NCBI RefSeq assembly: GCF_002095575.1
Contig: NZ_MLJJ01000026.1
Location: 1-56,937 of the forward strand
From: Pantoea septica
GTDB lineage: Bacteria > Pseudomonadota > Gammaproteobacteria > Enterobacterales > Enterobacteriaceae
Length of the DNA: 56,937 nt
Reading direction: 5' to 3'
The translations under genes and the position numbers were made by a program. The first letter of the stretch is position 1; each line of letters starts with the position of its first letter. Below are positions 26,377 to 34,524 of this stretch, piece after piece. The notes under the pieces were generated by a model. The model saw only the letters and a list, made by a program, of their open reading frames with translations. It was not told the origin of the DNA and did no database searches.

Positions 26377-26504
26377 AGACAACATGAAGCCTCTTGTTAG
26401 CAAAGCGCCGCAAGCATATCAGAAAGTGCTGCGAAGATCTGTGGTGGTGCCAAACGCACCTGGCCCAGACATTGACGTCAAACAACTAAAAGGGTTCCCT
26501 CGCA

Positions 26505-26873
26505 ATGGCAAGTAATACCACCGGCTTACTCAGGATAGTGAAAGCGGCAGGCTACTCATGGCAGGGGCTACGCGCCGCCTGGCAGCATGAAGCCGCGTTT
26601 CGTCAGGAAGCCACGGCCGCCATCGTCGCGATCGTCATCGCCTGCTGGCTGGATGTCGACACCGTCGCGCGCATCCTGATGATCGGATCGGTGGTGCTGG
26701 TGATCATCGTCGAAATCCTCAACAGCGCCATTGAAGCGGTAGTCGACCGCATCGGCCAGGAGCGTCATCCGCTGGCGGGGCGGGCGAAAGATATGGGCTC
26801 CGCCGCCGTCTTGCTCGCTATCATACTGGCGCTGTTTGTCTGGATCGCGCTGCTCTGGACCCACTTGCGGTAG
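26505..26873 (+). CDS. dgkA: Diacylglycerol kinase
   Basis: DgkA phosphorylates diacylglycerol to phosphatidate, recycling lipid left from membrane-derived oligosaccharide synthesis. At 122 residues it equals the E. coli protein, with three transmembrane helices. Conserved parts are the EAAFRQE motif (residues 28-34 region) and [15 protein letters not shown] with the catalytic glutamate, then [11 protein letters not shown]. It precedes lexA by about 106 bp, which hold the LexA boxes. Confidence 0.96.
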   Translation: MASNTTGLLRIVKAAGYSWQGLRAAWQHEAAFRQEATAAIVAIVIACWLDVDTVARILMIGSVVLVIIVEILNSAIEAVVDRIGQERHPLAGRAKDMGSAAVLLAIILALFVWIALLWTHLR

Positions 26874-26936
26874 CCTTTCCAGAATTGCCCAAACGGCTGT
26901 TATTTCCCTGGGTTTTGGTTTTCATTTCGCCAATAC

Positions 26937-26952
26937 CTGTATATACTCACAG
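26937..26952 (+). promoter_or_regulatory. LexA box 1 of lexA
   Basis: CTGTATATACTCACAG is a perfect CTGT-N8-ACAG SOS box upstream of lexA, identical over these bases to the K-12 lexA box 1 as remembered. Confidence 0.92.
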
Positions 26953-26955
26953 CGA

Positions 26956-26971
26956 CTGTATAAACAACCAG
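26956..26971 (+). promoter_or_regulatory. LexA box 2 of lexA
   Basis: CTGTATAAACAACCAG is CTGT-N8-CCAG, one change from consensus, three bases after box 1. The tandem arrangement is as in K-12 and implies autorepression. Confidence 0.88.
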
Positions 26972-26979
26972 GGGGCGGG

Positions 26980-27594
26980 ATGAAAGCATTAACCACCAGG
27001 CAGCAACAGGTTTATGACCTGATTCGCGACCATATCAACCAGACGGGCATGCCGCCAACGCGTGCGGAGATCGCCTCGCAGCTGGGGTTCCGTTCCCCCA
27101 ACGCCGCCGAAGAACACCTCAAAGCGCTGGCGCGTAAAGGCGTTATCGAGATCGTTTCCGGCGCATCGCGCGGCATTCGCCTGCTGATGGAAGAGGAAGA
27201 GTCCAACGGGCTGCCGTTAATCGGCCGCGTCGCCGCCGGCGAGCCGCTGCTGGCGCAGGAACATATTGAAACGCACTACAAAGTCGATCCCGACCTGTTC
27301 AAGCCCTCTGCTGACTTCCTCCTGCGCGTCGCCGGTATGTCGATGAAAGATATCGGCATTATGGATGGCGATCTGCTGGCTGTGCATAAAACGCAGGATG
27401 TGCGTAACGGTCAGGTCGTCGTGGCGCGCATTGATGACGAAGTTACGGTAAAGCGCTGGAAAAAACAGGGCACCGTGGTTCATCTGCTGCCGGAGAACAA
27501 CGACTTCGAGCCGATTATCGTCGACACCCGCACGCAGTCGCTGACCGTCGAAGGTCTGGCGGTAGGCGTGGTGCGCAACGGCGAGTGGCTCTGA
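26980..27594 (+). CDS. lexA: LexA repressor
   Basis: LexA represses the SOS regulon and cleaves itself when RecA filaments form. The protein has a winged helix (residues 1-65, with [21 protein letters not shown]), then the cleavage site Ala86-Gly87 in RVAAGEPL. The catalytic Ser121 is in GMSMKDIG and Lys158 in VTVKRW. Numbering is two above E. coli because of an SN insertion in the hinge, giving 204 residues. The ATG follows GGGGGCGG; an open frame back to 26836 overlaps dgkA and is rejected. Cotranscribed with dinF. Confidence 0.98.
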   Translation: MKALTTRQQQVYDLIRDHINQTGMPPTRAEIASQLGFRSPNAAEEHLKALARKGVIEIVSGASRGIRLLMEEEESNGLPLIGRVAAGEPLLAQEHIETHYKVDPDLFKPSADFLLRVAGMSMKDIGIMDGDLLAVHKTQDVRNGQVVVARIDDEVTVKRWKKQGTVVHLLPENNDFEPIIVDTRTQSLTVEGLAVGVVRNGEWL

Positions 27595-27605
27595 CCGCTG
27601 GCCTT

Positions 27606-27636
27606 CAGACGCCTGCATCCCTTCGTCAGGCGTCTG
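27606..27636 (+). terminator. Hairpin between lexA and dinF
   Basis: CAGACGCCTG and CAGGCGTCTG form a perfect 10-bp stem with an 11-base loop shortly after the lexA stop. The T-rich stretch comes ten bases later (GTCTTTT), so it likely only partly terminates and lowers dinF. Confidence 0.55.
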
Positions 27637-27724
27637 TACGATAGTCTTTTCACGCGCCTCCTGCGGCTAACGTCGCGCCGGGGCCGCCTCGCTTCTTTTT
27701 ACGTTTTCAGGCATGGACCGGCTG

Positions 27725-29047
27725 ATGCGTCTCTTCTCTGCTGACGACCGACAACTCTGGCGGCTGGCGCTGCCAATGATCCTCTCCAATATCACCGTGC
27801 CGCTGCTTGGCCTGGTGGACACCGCCGTTATCGGCCATCTCGACAGTCCGGTTTACCTTGGCGGCGTCGCGATTGGCGCGACCGCGACCAGCTTCGTTTT
27901 TATGCTTTTGCTGTTTCTGCGCATGAGCACCACCGGCATTACTGCGCAGGCCTTTGGCGCGCGCGATACGCAGGCGCTGGCGCGTGCCCTGACGCAGCCG
28001 CTACTGATGGCGCTGTTTGCGGGCCTGCTGTTTATCCTGCTGCGTGAACCGCTCAGCGCGCTGACAGGTCGGCTGGCGGGCGGCGATCCGCAGGTGCAGG
28101 AGCAGGCCGCGATCTTTATTAATATCCGCTGGCTCAGCGCGCCGGCGACGCTGGCGAACATGGTGATCCTCGGCTGGCTGCTGGGCGTACAGTATGCCCG
28201 CGCCCCGGTCGTGCTGCTGGTGGTGGGCAACGCGGTCAACATTCTGCTCGATCTCTGGCTGGTGCTCGGGCTGAAGTGGGGCGTAGCAGGGGCGGCGAGC
28301 GCCACGGCGCTGGCGGAATATGTCACGCTGGCGGTTGGACTGGCGATGGTGTGGCGCGTACTGAAGCTACGCGGCATCTCGATAGCCATGTTGAAAGAGA
28401 GCTGGCGCGGCGATATCAGCCGCCTGCTGCGCCTCAATCGCGACATTATGCTCCGCTCGCTGCTGCTGCAGCTCTGCTTTGCATCGCTGACGCTTATCGG
28501 CGCGCGGCTGGGGCCGGAGATTGTCGCCGCTAACGCCGTTCTGCTGATGTTCATCACCTTTACCGCCTATGCGCTCGACGGCTTCGCCTATGCGGTGGAA
28601 GCCGTCTCTGGCGAGGCCTATGGCGCGCGCGACGGAGAGCGACTGCTGTCGGTATGGCACGCCGCCTGCCGACAGGCGGGCATGGTCGCGCTGGCCTTTG
28701 CGCTCATCTACGCGGCGAGCGGCGACGCTATCGTATCAATGCTTACTTCGCTGGAGTCGCTGCGGCAGCTGGTGGATCGCTATCTCATCTGGCAGATCGT
28801 TCTGCCGCTGGCGGGCGTATGGTGTTATCTGCTGGACGGCCTGTTTATCGGCGCGACGCGCGGACGCGAAATGCGCAACAGTATGGCGATGGCCGCGCTT
28901 GGCTACTTCCTGACGCTGTTGACTCTCCCCTGGTTAGGCAATCACGGCTTATGGCTGGCGGTTACGGTTTTTCTTGCGCTGCGTGGCGTTTCGCTTTGGC
29001 TGATCTGGCGGCGTGAATGGCGCTTAAACCGCTGGTTTCAAAGTTAA
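27725..29047 (+). CDS. dinF: MATE-family efflux protein DinF
   Basis: An inner-membrane multidrug and toxin extrusion (MATE) transporter with twelve predicted helices. Signature stretches are LPMILSNITVPLLGLVDTA, LFLRMSTTGITAQAFGARD and TAYALDGFAYAVEAVSGEAYG. SOS-induced in E. coli and linked to protection from oxidative stress and bile salts. The start at 27725 aligns with the E. coli N-terminus (440 residues); ATG at 27713 is also possible. Neither has a strong ribosome site, which fits coupling to lexA transcription. Confidence 0.93.
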   Translation: MRLFSADDRQLWRLALPMILSNITVPLLGLVDTAVIGHLDSPVYLGGVAIGATATSFVFMLLLFLRMSTTGITAQAFGARDTQALARALTQPLLMALFAGLLFILLREPLSALTGRLAGGDPQVQEQAAIFINIRWLSAPATLANMVILGWLLGVQYARAPVVLLVVGNAVNILLDLWLVLGLKWGVAGAASATALAEYVTLAVGLAMVWRVLKLRGISIAMLKESWRGDISRLLRLNRDIMLRSLLLQLCFASLTLIGARLGPEIVAANAVLLMFITFTAYALDGFAYAVEAVSGEAYGARDGERLLSVWHAACRQAGMVALAFALIYAASGDAIVSMLTSLESLRQLVDRYLIWQIVLPLAGVWCYLLDGLFIGATRGREMRNSMAMAALGYFLTLLTLPWLGNHGLWLAVTVFLALRGVSLWLIWRREWRLNRWFQS

Positions 29048-29227
29048 TTTACGCGCACAGCGGCTGCCGTAAAGCGCTGCGCCTGACGGATTATTCTGTA
29101 TTTACCCGCCAGTTGCCGATTCGTCTACTATAATTATCTTACAACAGCGCGACACAGCAGCGCTTTGTATTGTCGTACTGCCAATATAGGGTGGTATGTA
29201 AAACTAAGGATGACGTGGAGGTCTGAC

Positions 29228-29440
29228 ATGAACAAAGACGAAGCGAGCGGTAACTGGAAGCAGTTCAAAGGCAAATTCAAAGAAAAATGGGGCAAGCTGA
29301 CCGACGATGACATGCAGGTTATCGAAGGCAAACGCGATCAGCTGGTCGGCAAAATCCAGGAACGCTACGGTTACGCTAAGGATGAGGCAGAGAAAGAAGT
29401 CTCAGACTGGGAAACCCAGAATAAAGATTACCGCTGGTAA
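29228..29440 (+). CDS. yjbJ: CsbD-family stress protein YjbJ
   Basis: A 70-residue hydrophilic helical protein of the CsbD family. It begins MNKDEASGNWKQFKGKFKEKW and contains the family's repeated GK.K..WG and GKIQERYGYAKDEAEKEV pattern. GGAGG is six bases upstream of the ATG. Abundant in stationary-phase E. coli; role unknown. TATAAT occurs about 100 bp upstream in CTACTATAAT, a possible -10. Confidence 0.93.
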   Translation: MNKDEASGNWKQFKGKFKEKWGKLTDDDMQVIEGKRDQLVGKIQERYGYAKDEAEKEVSDWETQNKDYRW

Positions 29441-29446
29441 TCCCTT

Positions 29447-29503
29447 CGCTCAGGATTGACCTGAGCGACCGGCACAGGGAAGTGCCGCTCACCCTCTTTT
29501 TCC
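29447..29503. terminator. Double hairpin between yjbJ and zur
   Basis: Two stems in tandem: CGCTCAGG-ATTGA-CCTGAGCG (29447-29467) and CGGCAC-AGGGAA-GTGCCG (29470-29487), then CTCACCCTCTTTTT, which runs into the zur coding end. Probably the end of yjbJ and a partial end for zur. Confidence 0.65.
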
Positions 29504-30010
29504 GCGCTTTTTCCCTTCAGAATCATGATCGTGACTGCAGCTATCCGGATGCGTACAGGCTTCGACTTCCGTACAGCGGGTACAGAGCCCATGCGCCTCA
29601 ATCACGCTATGCCGTAGCGTAAAGCGCGCTTCGCCAGCCAAATCGGCAATAATATTCTCGACGCCCTGCGCCTGCTTTTCCGTGACGGCCGCGCAGCGGT
29701 CGCATACCAGCATCACCGAAGTATGTGCCGGCGCCTCAAAATGATGGCAAACCACGTAGCTATTGTTTGATTCCACCCGATGGATAAATCCCTGCTCCAG
29801 CAAGAAATCGAGCGCGCGATACACTGTCGGCGGCTTCGCCTGCGGCTCGCTGGCGCGTAGCTGATCCAGCAGGTCGTAAGCGCTAATCGATCCATGCTGC
29901 GCCGCCATCAGACGTAACACCTCAGCGCGCTGCGCGGTCAGTCGCACGCCGCGTTGCAGGCAGAGTTTTTCCGCCTGAGTCATGATTTTTTCTGGCGTCA
30001 TTGTCGACAT
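29489..30010 (-). CDS. zur: Zinc uptake regulator Zur
   Basis: A Fur-family repressor of zinc-uptake genes with Zn2+ as corepressor. The protein has 173 residues against 171 in E. coli. The DNA-binding domain has RGVRLTAQRAEVLRLM and PPTVYRALDFLLEQGF. Metal ligands are visible: HHFE region, CDRC, HGLC and CTRC pairs, and a His/Asp-rich tail. The ATG at 30010 follows GGAGA; a frame open to 30196 lacks a site. It is convergent with yjbJ. A candidate Zur box lies directly upstream. Confidence 0.95.
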   Translation of the reverse strand: MSTMTPEKIMTQAEKLCLQRGVRLTAQRAEVLRLMAAQHGSISAYDLLDQLRASEPQAKPPTVYRALDFLLEQGFIHRVESNNSYVVCHHFEAPAHTSVMLVCDRCAAVTEKQAQGVENIIADLAGEARFTLRHSVIEAHGLCTRCTEVEACTHPDSCSHDHDSEGKKRGKRG

Positions 30011-30030
30011 GGTGATTCTCCGCTGAAAAC

Positions 30031-30053
30031 GAGATGTTATCTTATCACAGCAG
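30031..30053 (-). promoter_or_regulatory. Candidate Zur box upstream of zur
   Basis: Read on the plus strand, GAGATGTTATC then TTATCACAG matches the E. coli Zur consensus (GAAATGTTATA-N-TATAACATTTC) at about 16 of 22 defined positions; the left half is far better than the right. It starts 21 bp above the zur start codon. Autoregulation is inferred. Confidence 0.4.
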
Positions 30054-30455
30054 ACGCGCTTGCGCTTAAGTTGCGCGCTTTCAGCACAGTGCCTGTCATG
30101 ACCCATTAATATCAAAGCATTAGGCTGATACAGGGTGAATAAATGTGTTTCTTTGACGCTAATCAGTGCCAACGTCAGTGAGACATAAAATAACAAAAAT
30201 ATGGTTTTGCTTTACAACTCACCAGGTTAAGCACTAATGTTCATGAGGCCTTAAGCAACTGCTGGCCTTAATATCCTTTTTGACTACCCCGCTAAATAAT
30301 AAAAGCGCCGATTTGTAGCTAAAACATCCAATCCGGCGAATAACAGTGCTGTTTCGACTGAATTCACAGCAATGAACCGTTAGCCGAGATTCACAATAGC
30401 GCTAACGACAAATTCCGATGATGAATGTTTTCCTGATCAAGGTGATGGCAGACAA
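30054..30455. other. Non-coding gap upstream of the TraF-like gene
   Basis: About 400 bp, AT-rich relative to the genes beside it. It holds the zur promoter on the left and presumably the promoter of the outer-membrane protein gene on the right. I found no credible small ORF or clear operator. Confidence 0.45.
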
Positions 30456-31706
30456 ATGGCGAACAAAACCACCCGGCGCTCTGCGCTTTTATATCCTGCT
30501 GTTTTAAACGCGCTCTTTATCTCTTCTTCCGCTATGGCTGCGGGGACCTGGTATGACGCGCGCAACGACGCGATGGGCGGTACAGGCGTCGCGTCCTCTA
30601 CGTGGAGCTCCGCCGTGCTGGCGAACCCGGCGCTAATGACGCGCGCGCAGCCGGACGATAACGTCGGCATTATTTTTCCTTCTGCTGGCCTGCAGATTAC
30701 CGATAAAGACAAAATGGTCGATAAAGTCGATGACATCAGCGATACCGTTGACCGCTATCGGAATGTTATTAACAATCTGGGTCCCCGCGATTTATTGAAC
30801 GGCTATCCTCAGCTGAAGGCGGCATCAAGCGATGTGGCGAACCAGCTGCGCGACCTGCGCGGCAACAAAGCCAACGGCACGGCGGGCGTCGCGCTGGCGG
30901 TAACCGTTCCCAACGAAACGCTGCCCTTCGCCTTTATTACCAAGGCGTACGGCACGGTGCACCTGCGCGCCAACGTGGCGCAGAGCGACATCGCCTATCT
31001 TGACGGCGTGGCGAACGGCACCGTTATTCCCGTTCCGGGCGACCAGAATAACCTGCGTTCCAGCGCAAACGGACTGGCGGCGCTGGTCACCGACTACGGC
31101 ATCGCCGTAGCGCGCGAGTTCAGCGTAGCGGGACATCCGGTTTCGGTCGGCGTCACGCCGAAGATCCAGAAAACCTGGCTCTATAACTACACCGCCAGCA
31201 TCTACAACTACGATAAAAACGACCTCAACGGCAGCCGCTACCGCAACGACAATACCGGTTTCAACGTCGACGCCGGTTTAGCGACGCCGCTGGGCGACAG
31301 CTGGACGCTGGGCGTCACCGGACAGAACCTGGTGTCGCGCGATTTGAAGACCAAAGAGACCAACGGCTATCGCGACACCTACCAGATCCGTCCGCTGGTG
31401 ACCTCTGGCCTGTCGTGGAACGGCGGCCCCTTTACCGCCGCGCTGGATGTGGATCTTACCGAAACGAAACGCTTTAAATCGGAAGAGAGCAGCCAGTACG
31501 CCGGCGTCGGCGGCGAATACCGCGTGCTCGACTGGCTGGCGCTGCGCGCCGGCTACCGCGCGGATATGAAATCCAACGACGAAAATGTCTTCACCGCCGG
31601 CTTCGGCGTGTCGCCGTTCAACAATGCGGTGCATCTGGATCTGGCAGGTTCGGTAGGCGACAACAATACCTGGGGCGCGATGATGCAGCTCGGGTTTAAC
31701 TTCTGA
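30456..31706 (+). CDS. TraF-like outer-membrane beta-barrel protein
   Basis: A 416-residue protein with a signal peptide (cleavage near SAMAA-GTWYD). The mature start GTWYDARNDAMGGTGVASS with A-N-P-A-L is typical of the family annotated as conjugal transfer protein TraF (TraF_2), which resembles FadL-like barrels. It ends with alternating strands and a terminal Phe (QLGFNF), as outer-membrane barrels do. There is no conjugation gene nearby, so the conjugation label is probably only historical; a transport role is possible. AAGGTGA lies ten bases before the ATG. A hairpin follows at 31732. It stands alone between zur and dusA. Confidence 0.8.
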   Translation: MANKTTRRSALLYPAVLNALFISSSAMAAGTWYDARNDAMGGTGVASSTWSSAVLANPALMTRAQPDDNVGIIFPSAGLQITDKDKMVDKVDDISDTVDRYRNVINNLGPRDLLNGYPQLKAASSDVANQLRDLRGNKANGTAGVALAVTVPNETLPFAFITKAYGTVHLRANVAQSDIAYLDGVANGTVIPVPGDQNNLRSSANGLAALVTDYGIAVAREFSVAGHPVSVGVTPKIQKTWLYNYTASIYNYDKNDLNGSRYRNDNTGFNVDAGLATPLGDSWTLGVTGQNLVSRDLKTKETNGYRDTYQIRPLVTSGLSWNGGPFTAALDVDLTETKRFKSEESSQYAGVGGEYRVLDWLALRAGYRADMKSNDENVFTAGFGVSPFNNAVHLDLAGSVGDNNTWGAMMQLGFNF

Positions 31707-31731
31707 TCGGCGATTCTCAGCCGGCTCTAAA

Positions 31732-31754
31732 CCGGGCGATGCGGAGTCGCCCGG
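31732..31754 (+). terminator. Hairpin after the TraF-like gene
   Basis: CCGGGCGA-TGCGGAG-TCGCCCGG forms a perfect 8-bp stem 26 bp after the stop. No T-run follows. Confidence 0.5.
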
Positions 31755-31817
31755 CACCGTGTTAATGTGCTATCATTGCGCAGATTATCATCACCCTTAA
31801 CGGATTTTCTGCGCTTC

Positions 31818-32813
31818 ATGAGCAATTCTTTCTCCTCGCAACGTTTTTCCATCGCGCCGATGCTCGACTGGACCGACCGACACTGCCGCTATTTCCATCG
31901 TCAGCTGACCGGCGACACGCTGCTCTACACTGAAATGGTGACCACCGGCGCCATTATTCACGGCAAGGGCGACTACCTGGCCTACAGCGAGGCGGAACAT
32001 CCGGTCGCGCTGCAGCTTGGCGGCAGCGATCCGGCGGCGCTGGCGCAGTGCGCGAAGCTGGCGGAAGAGCGTGGCTACGACGAGGTAAACCTCAACGTCG
32101 GCTGCCCCTCCGATCGCGTCCAGAACGGACGCTTCGGCGCCTGCCTGATGGCGGAAGCGTCGCTGGTGGCCGAGTGCATCGACGCCATGCGTCAGGTGGT
32201 GTCGATTCCGGTGACGGTAAAAACCCGTATCGGCATCGACGAGCAGGACAGCTACGCATTTTTGACCGATTTTGTCGGCACCGTCGCGCAGCGCGGCGGC
32301 TGCGACACCTTTATCATTCACGCGCGTAAAGCCTGGCTTTCCGGCTTGAGCCCGAAAGAGAACCGTGAAATCCCGCCGCTCGACTATCCGCGCGTCTATC
32401 AGCTGAAGCGCGATTTTCCCCAGCTGACGATCGCCATTAACGGCGGCGTGAAGTCGCTGGAAGAGGCCAAAACGCATCTGCAGCATCTCGATGGCGTGAT
32501 GATGGGGCGCGAGGCCTACCAGAACCCCGGCCTGTTGGCGCAGGTCGATCGCGAGCTTTTCGGCCGTGACGCTCCGGCTGCGGATCCGGTCGCGGTGGTG
32601 CGCAGCATGTATCCCTATATAGAGGCGGAGCTGGCGAAAGGCACTTATCTCGGTCACGTCACGCGTCATATGCTCGGCCTGTTCCAGGGCATTCCCGGCG
32701 CGCGTCAGTGGCGTCGCCATCTGAGTGAAAACGCGCATAAGCCAGGCGCCGACGTACGCGTGCTGGAAGCCGCGCTGGCGCTGGTAGCGGATAAGATCCC
32801 GCAGGAAGCCTGA
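31818..32813 (+). CDS. dusA: tRNA-dihydrouridine(20/20a) synthase
   Basis: DusA is an FMN-dependent enzyme reducing uridine 20/20a in the tRNA D-loop. The TIM-barrel start [19 protein letters not shown] binds FMN; the catalytic cysteine lies in [27 protein letters not shown] and the [20 protein letters not shown] block mark the DusA subfamily. The ATG at 31818 gives 331 residues, in line with E. coli DusA; no clear Shine-Dalgarno is seen. A GTG at 31767 is in frame but in likely promoter sequence. Confidence 0.95.
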   Translation: MSNSFSSQRFSIAPMLDWTDRHCRYFHRQLTGDTLLYTEMVTTGAIIHGKGDYLAYSEAEHPVALQLGGSDPAALAQCAKLAEERGYDEVNLNVGCPSDRVQNGRFGACLMAEASLVAECIDAMRQVVSIPVTVKTRIGIDEQDSYAFLTDFVGTVAQRGGCDTFIIHARKAWLSGLSPKENREIPPLDYPRVYQLKRDFPQLTIAINGGVKSLEEAKTHLQHLDGVMMGREAYQNPGLLAQVDRELFGRDAPAADPVAVVRSMYPYIEAELAKGTYLGHVTRHMLGLFQGIPGARQWRRHLSENAHKPGADVRVLEAALALVADKIPQEA

Positions 32814-32829
32814 CCACCTGCGGCAGCGG

Positions 32830-32860
32830 AAAAAAACCAGCCTGAGCGCTGGTTTTTTTT
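32830..32860. terminator. Terminator of dusA
   Basis: AAAAAAACCAGC, loop CTGAGC, GCTGGTTTTTTTT: a CCAGC/GCTGG stem extended by A-T pairs, with eight T residues. Confidence 0.9.
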
Positions 32861-32938
32861 ACGCCAAAAATCGATGAAATTCGCCATTACTATGGCGTTC
32901 AGCATGGCTATTTTTGCGTTAATTCAACGAGATACATT

Positions 32939-32955
32939 CTGGCACGCTTCTTGTA
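32939..32955 (+). promoter_or_regulatory. Sigma-54 promoter of pspG
   Basis: CTGGCACGCTTCTTGTA fits the -24/-12 consensus (TGGCAC-N5-TTGCA) except T for C in the -12 element. It lies 35 bp upstream of pspG, which is a sigma-54/PspF-controlled gene in E. coli. PspF and IHF sites are expected above it but not identified. Confidence 0.8.
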
Positions 32956-32989
32956 ATAAAGCTGTAGAACTAACAAGAGGAGTAACAAC

Positions 32990-33256
32990 GTGGAAATTCT
33001 ATTTGTGCTGGGCTTTTTCCTGATGCTTCTGGTTACGGGCGTCTCGCTGCTGGGCGTGCTGGCGGCGCTGGTGGTCGCGACTGCGGTAATGTTTATCGGT
33101 GGCCTTTTTGCGCTTGTAATCAAATTGTTGCCGTGGCTAGTGCTGGCGCTGGTTGCCGCCTGGGCGTATCGCAACTTTTGCGGCGACAGCCGCGAGCGAG
33201 CGCGCCGCAGGCTGCGTCGGAAAATCAGCAAGTTAGAACGACGTCGCGGCTATTAA
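32990..33256 (+). CDS. pspG: Phage shock protein G
   Basis: A small inner-membrane protein of the envelope-stress (Psp) response. It has 88 residues against 80 in E. coli. Two transmembrane segments are clear: ILFVLGFFLMLLVTGVSLLG and LLPWLVLALVAAWAY, and the tail is strongly basic (RERARRRLRRK). The GTG start follows AGAGGAG. The sigma-54 promoter upstream supports the assignment. The stop overlaps the left arm of a 9-bp inverted repeat, TTAATTGCG (33253-33261) with CGCAATTAA (33300-33308). Confidence 0.9.
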   Translation: MEILFVLGFFLMLLVTGVSLLGVLAALVVATAVMFIGGLFALVIKLLPWLVLALVAAWAYRNFCGDSRERARRRLRRKISKLERRRGY

Positions 33257-33399
33257 TTGCGGGGGCGATCACAGACTGACAGATTGCTTATGCCAGTTTC
33301 GCAATTAAACATATTTTTTACTTATGTTTTCTGCCAGGATGATCGCCGTTGAGTCGACATGAATTCATCGCCGCTGTCCCTACACCAGCGCGAACGATA

Positions 33400-33430
33400 A
33401 AAAGAAAAGGGGCTTCCTACGGGAAGCCCC
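33400..33430 (-). terminator. Terminator of qor
   Basis: On the minus strand GGGGCTTCC-CGTA-GGAAGCCCC is a perfect 9-bp stem followed by TTTTCTTTTT, 16 bp after the qor stop. Confidence 0.9.
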
Positions 33431-33445
33431 GTTTGCATTCAGGCA

Positions 33446-34429
33446 TCAGGGAATAAGCAGGCTCGATCCCTGGGTGCTGCGGCTTTCCAGCGCGCGGTGC
33501 GCTCGCTCCGCCTCTTTCAGCGGGAACTTCTGCTGCTCCGGCACCTCAACCTTAATTGCGCCGCTGGCAAGCAGCGAGAAGAGATCGTTGCTCGCCCGCT
33601 CCAGCTCTTCGCGGTTGGTGATATAGCCGTAGAGCGAAGGACGCGTGACGAACAGCGAGCCTTTCTGGTTGAGGATGCTCAAATCCACGCCGGTAACCGG
33701 CCCGGAAGCATTACCAAAACTCACCATCAGTCCCTGACGACGCAGCGAATCCAGCGACGCTTCCCAGGTATCTTTGCCTACCGAGTCATACACCACCGCG
33801 ACTTTTTTGCCGTCGGTCAGCTGGCTGACGCGCTCGGCGATATTCTCTTCCCGGTAGTTGATGGTCGCCCAGGCGCCCGCCGCTTTCGCCAGCTTCGCCT
33901 TTTCCGCCGACCCGACGGTGCCGATAAGATGCGCACCGAGCGCTTTCGCCCACTGGCAGGCGATCAGGCCGACGCCGCCCGCCGCCGCATGGAACAGAAA
34001 GGTCTCGTCCGGCTTCACCTGGTAGGTCTGGCGCAGCAGATAGTGCACGGTCAGCCCCTTCAAAAAGCTGGCGGCAGCCTGTTCGAAGCTGATGGCGTCC
34101 GGCAGCAGCATCAGGCGATCTTCCGCCACGTTGTGCAGCTCGCTGTAGGCGCCCAGCGTCGCCTGGCAGTAGACCACGCGATCGCCCGGCTTAAAGCGCG
34201 TGACCGCGCTGCCGACGCGCTTCACCACGCCCGCGGCTTCGGTGCCGAGGCCCGACGGCAGCGCGGGAACAGGATAAAGGCCGCCGCGCACGTAGGTGTC
34301 GATATAGTTAATGCCGATGGCCCGGTTCTCTACCTGCACTTCGCGTTCAGCAGGATCGGCAGGATCGACATCCATCCACTGCAAAACCTCAGGCCCGCCC
34401 TGCGCGGTGAACTGAATACGCTTTGCCAT
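33446..34429 (-). CDS. qor: NADPH:quinone oxidoreductase Qor
   Basis: A zinc-free medium-chain dehydrogenase that reduces quinones with NADPH. It has 327 residues, the E. coli length. The GroES-like N-terminal half contains NRAIGINYIDTYVRGGLYP; the Rossmann domain has the nucleotide-binding AAAGGVGLIACQWAKALGA. It is divergent from dnaB with about 95 bp between the start codons. Minus-strand neighbour of pspG, convergent with it. Confidence 0.95.
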   Translation of the reverse strand: MAKRIQFTAQGGPEVLQWMDVDPADPAEREVQVENRAIGINYIDTYVRGGLYPVPALPSGLGTEAAGVVKRVGSAVTRFKPGDRVVYCQATLGAYSELHNVAEDRLMLLPDAISFEQAAASFLKGLTVHYLLRQTYQVKPDETFLFHAAAGGVGLIACQWAKALGAHLIGTVGSAEKAKLAKAAGAWATINYREENIAERVSQLTDGKKVAVVYDSVGKDTWEASLDSLRRQGLMVSFGNASGPVTGVDLSILNQKGSLFVTRPSLYGYITNREELERASNDLFSLLASGAIKVEVPEQQKFPLKEAERAHRALESRSTQGSSLLIP

Positions 34430-34524
34430 TTTTACTCCTGTGATTGTTCAACATGAGGCGTGAGAGGCGCGCCGCCATAAGGTATACTGGCGCGTCCCCT
34501 CAGAAGATCGGTATTGCATTCACT

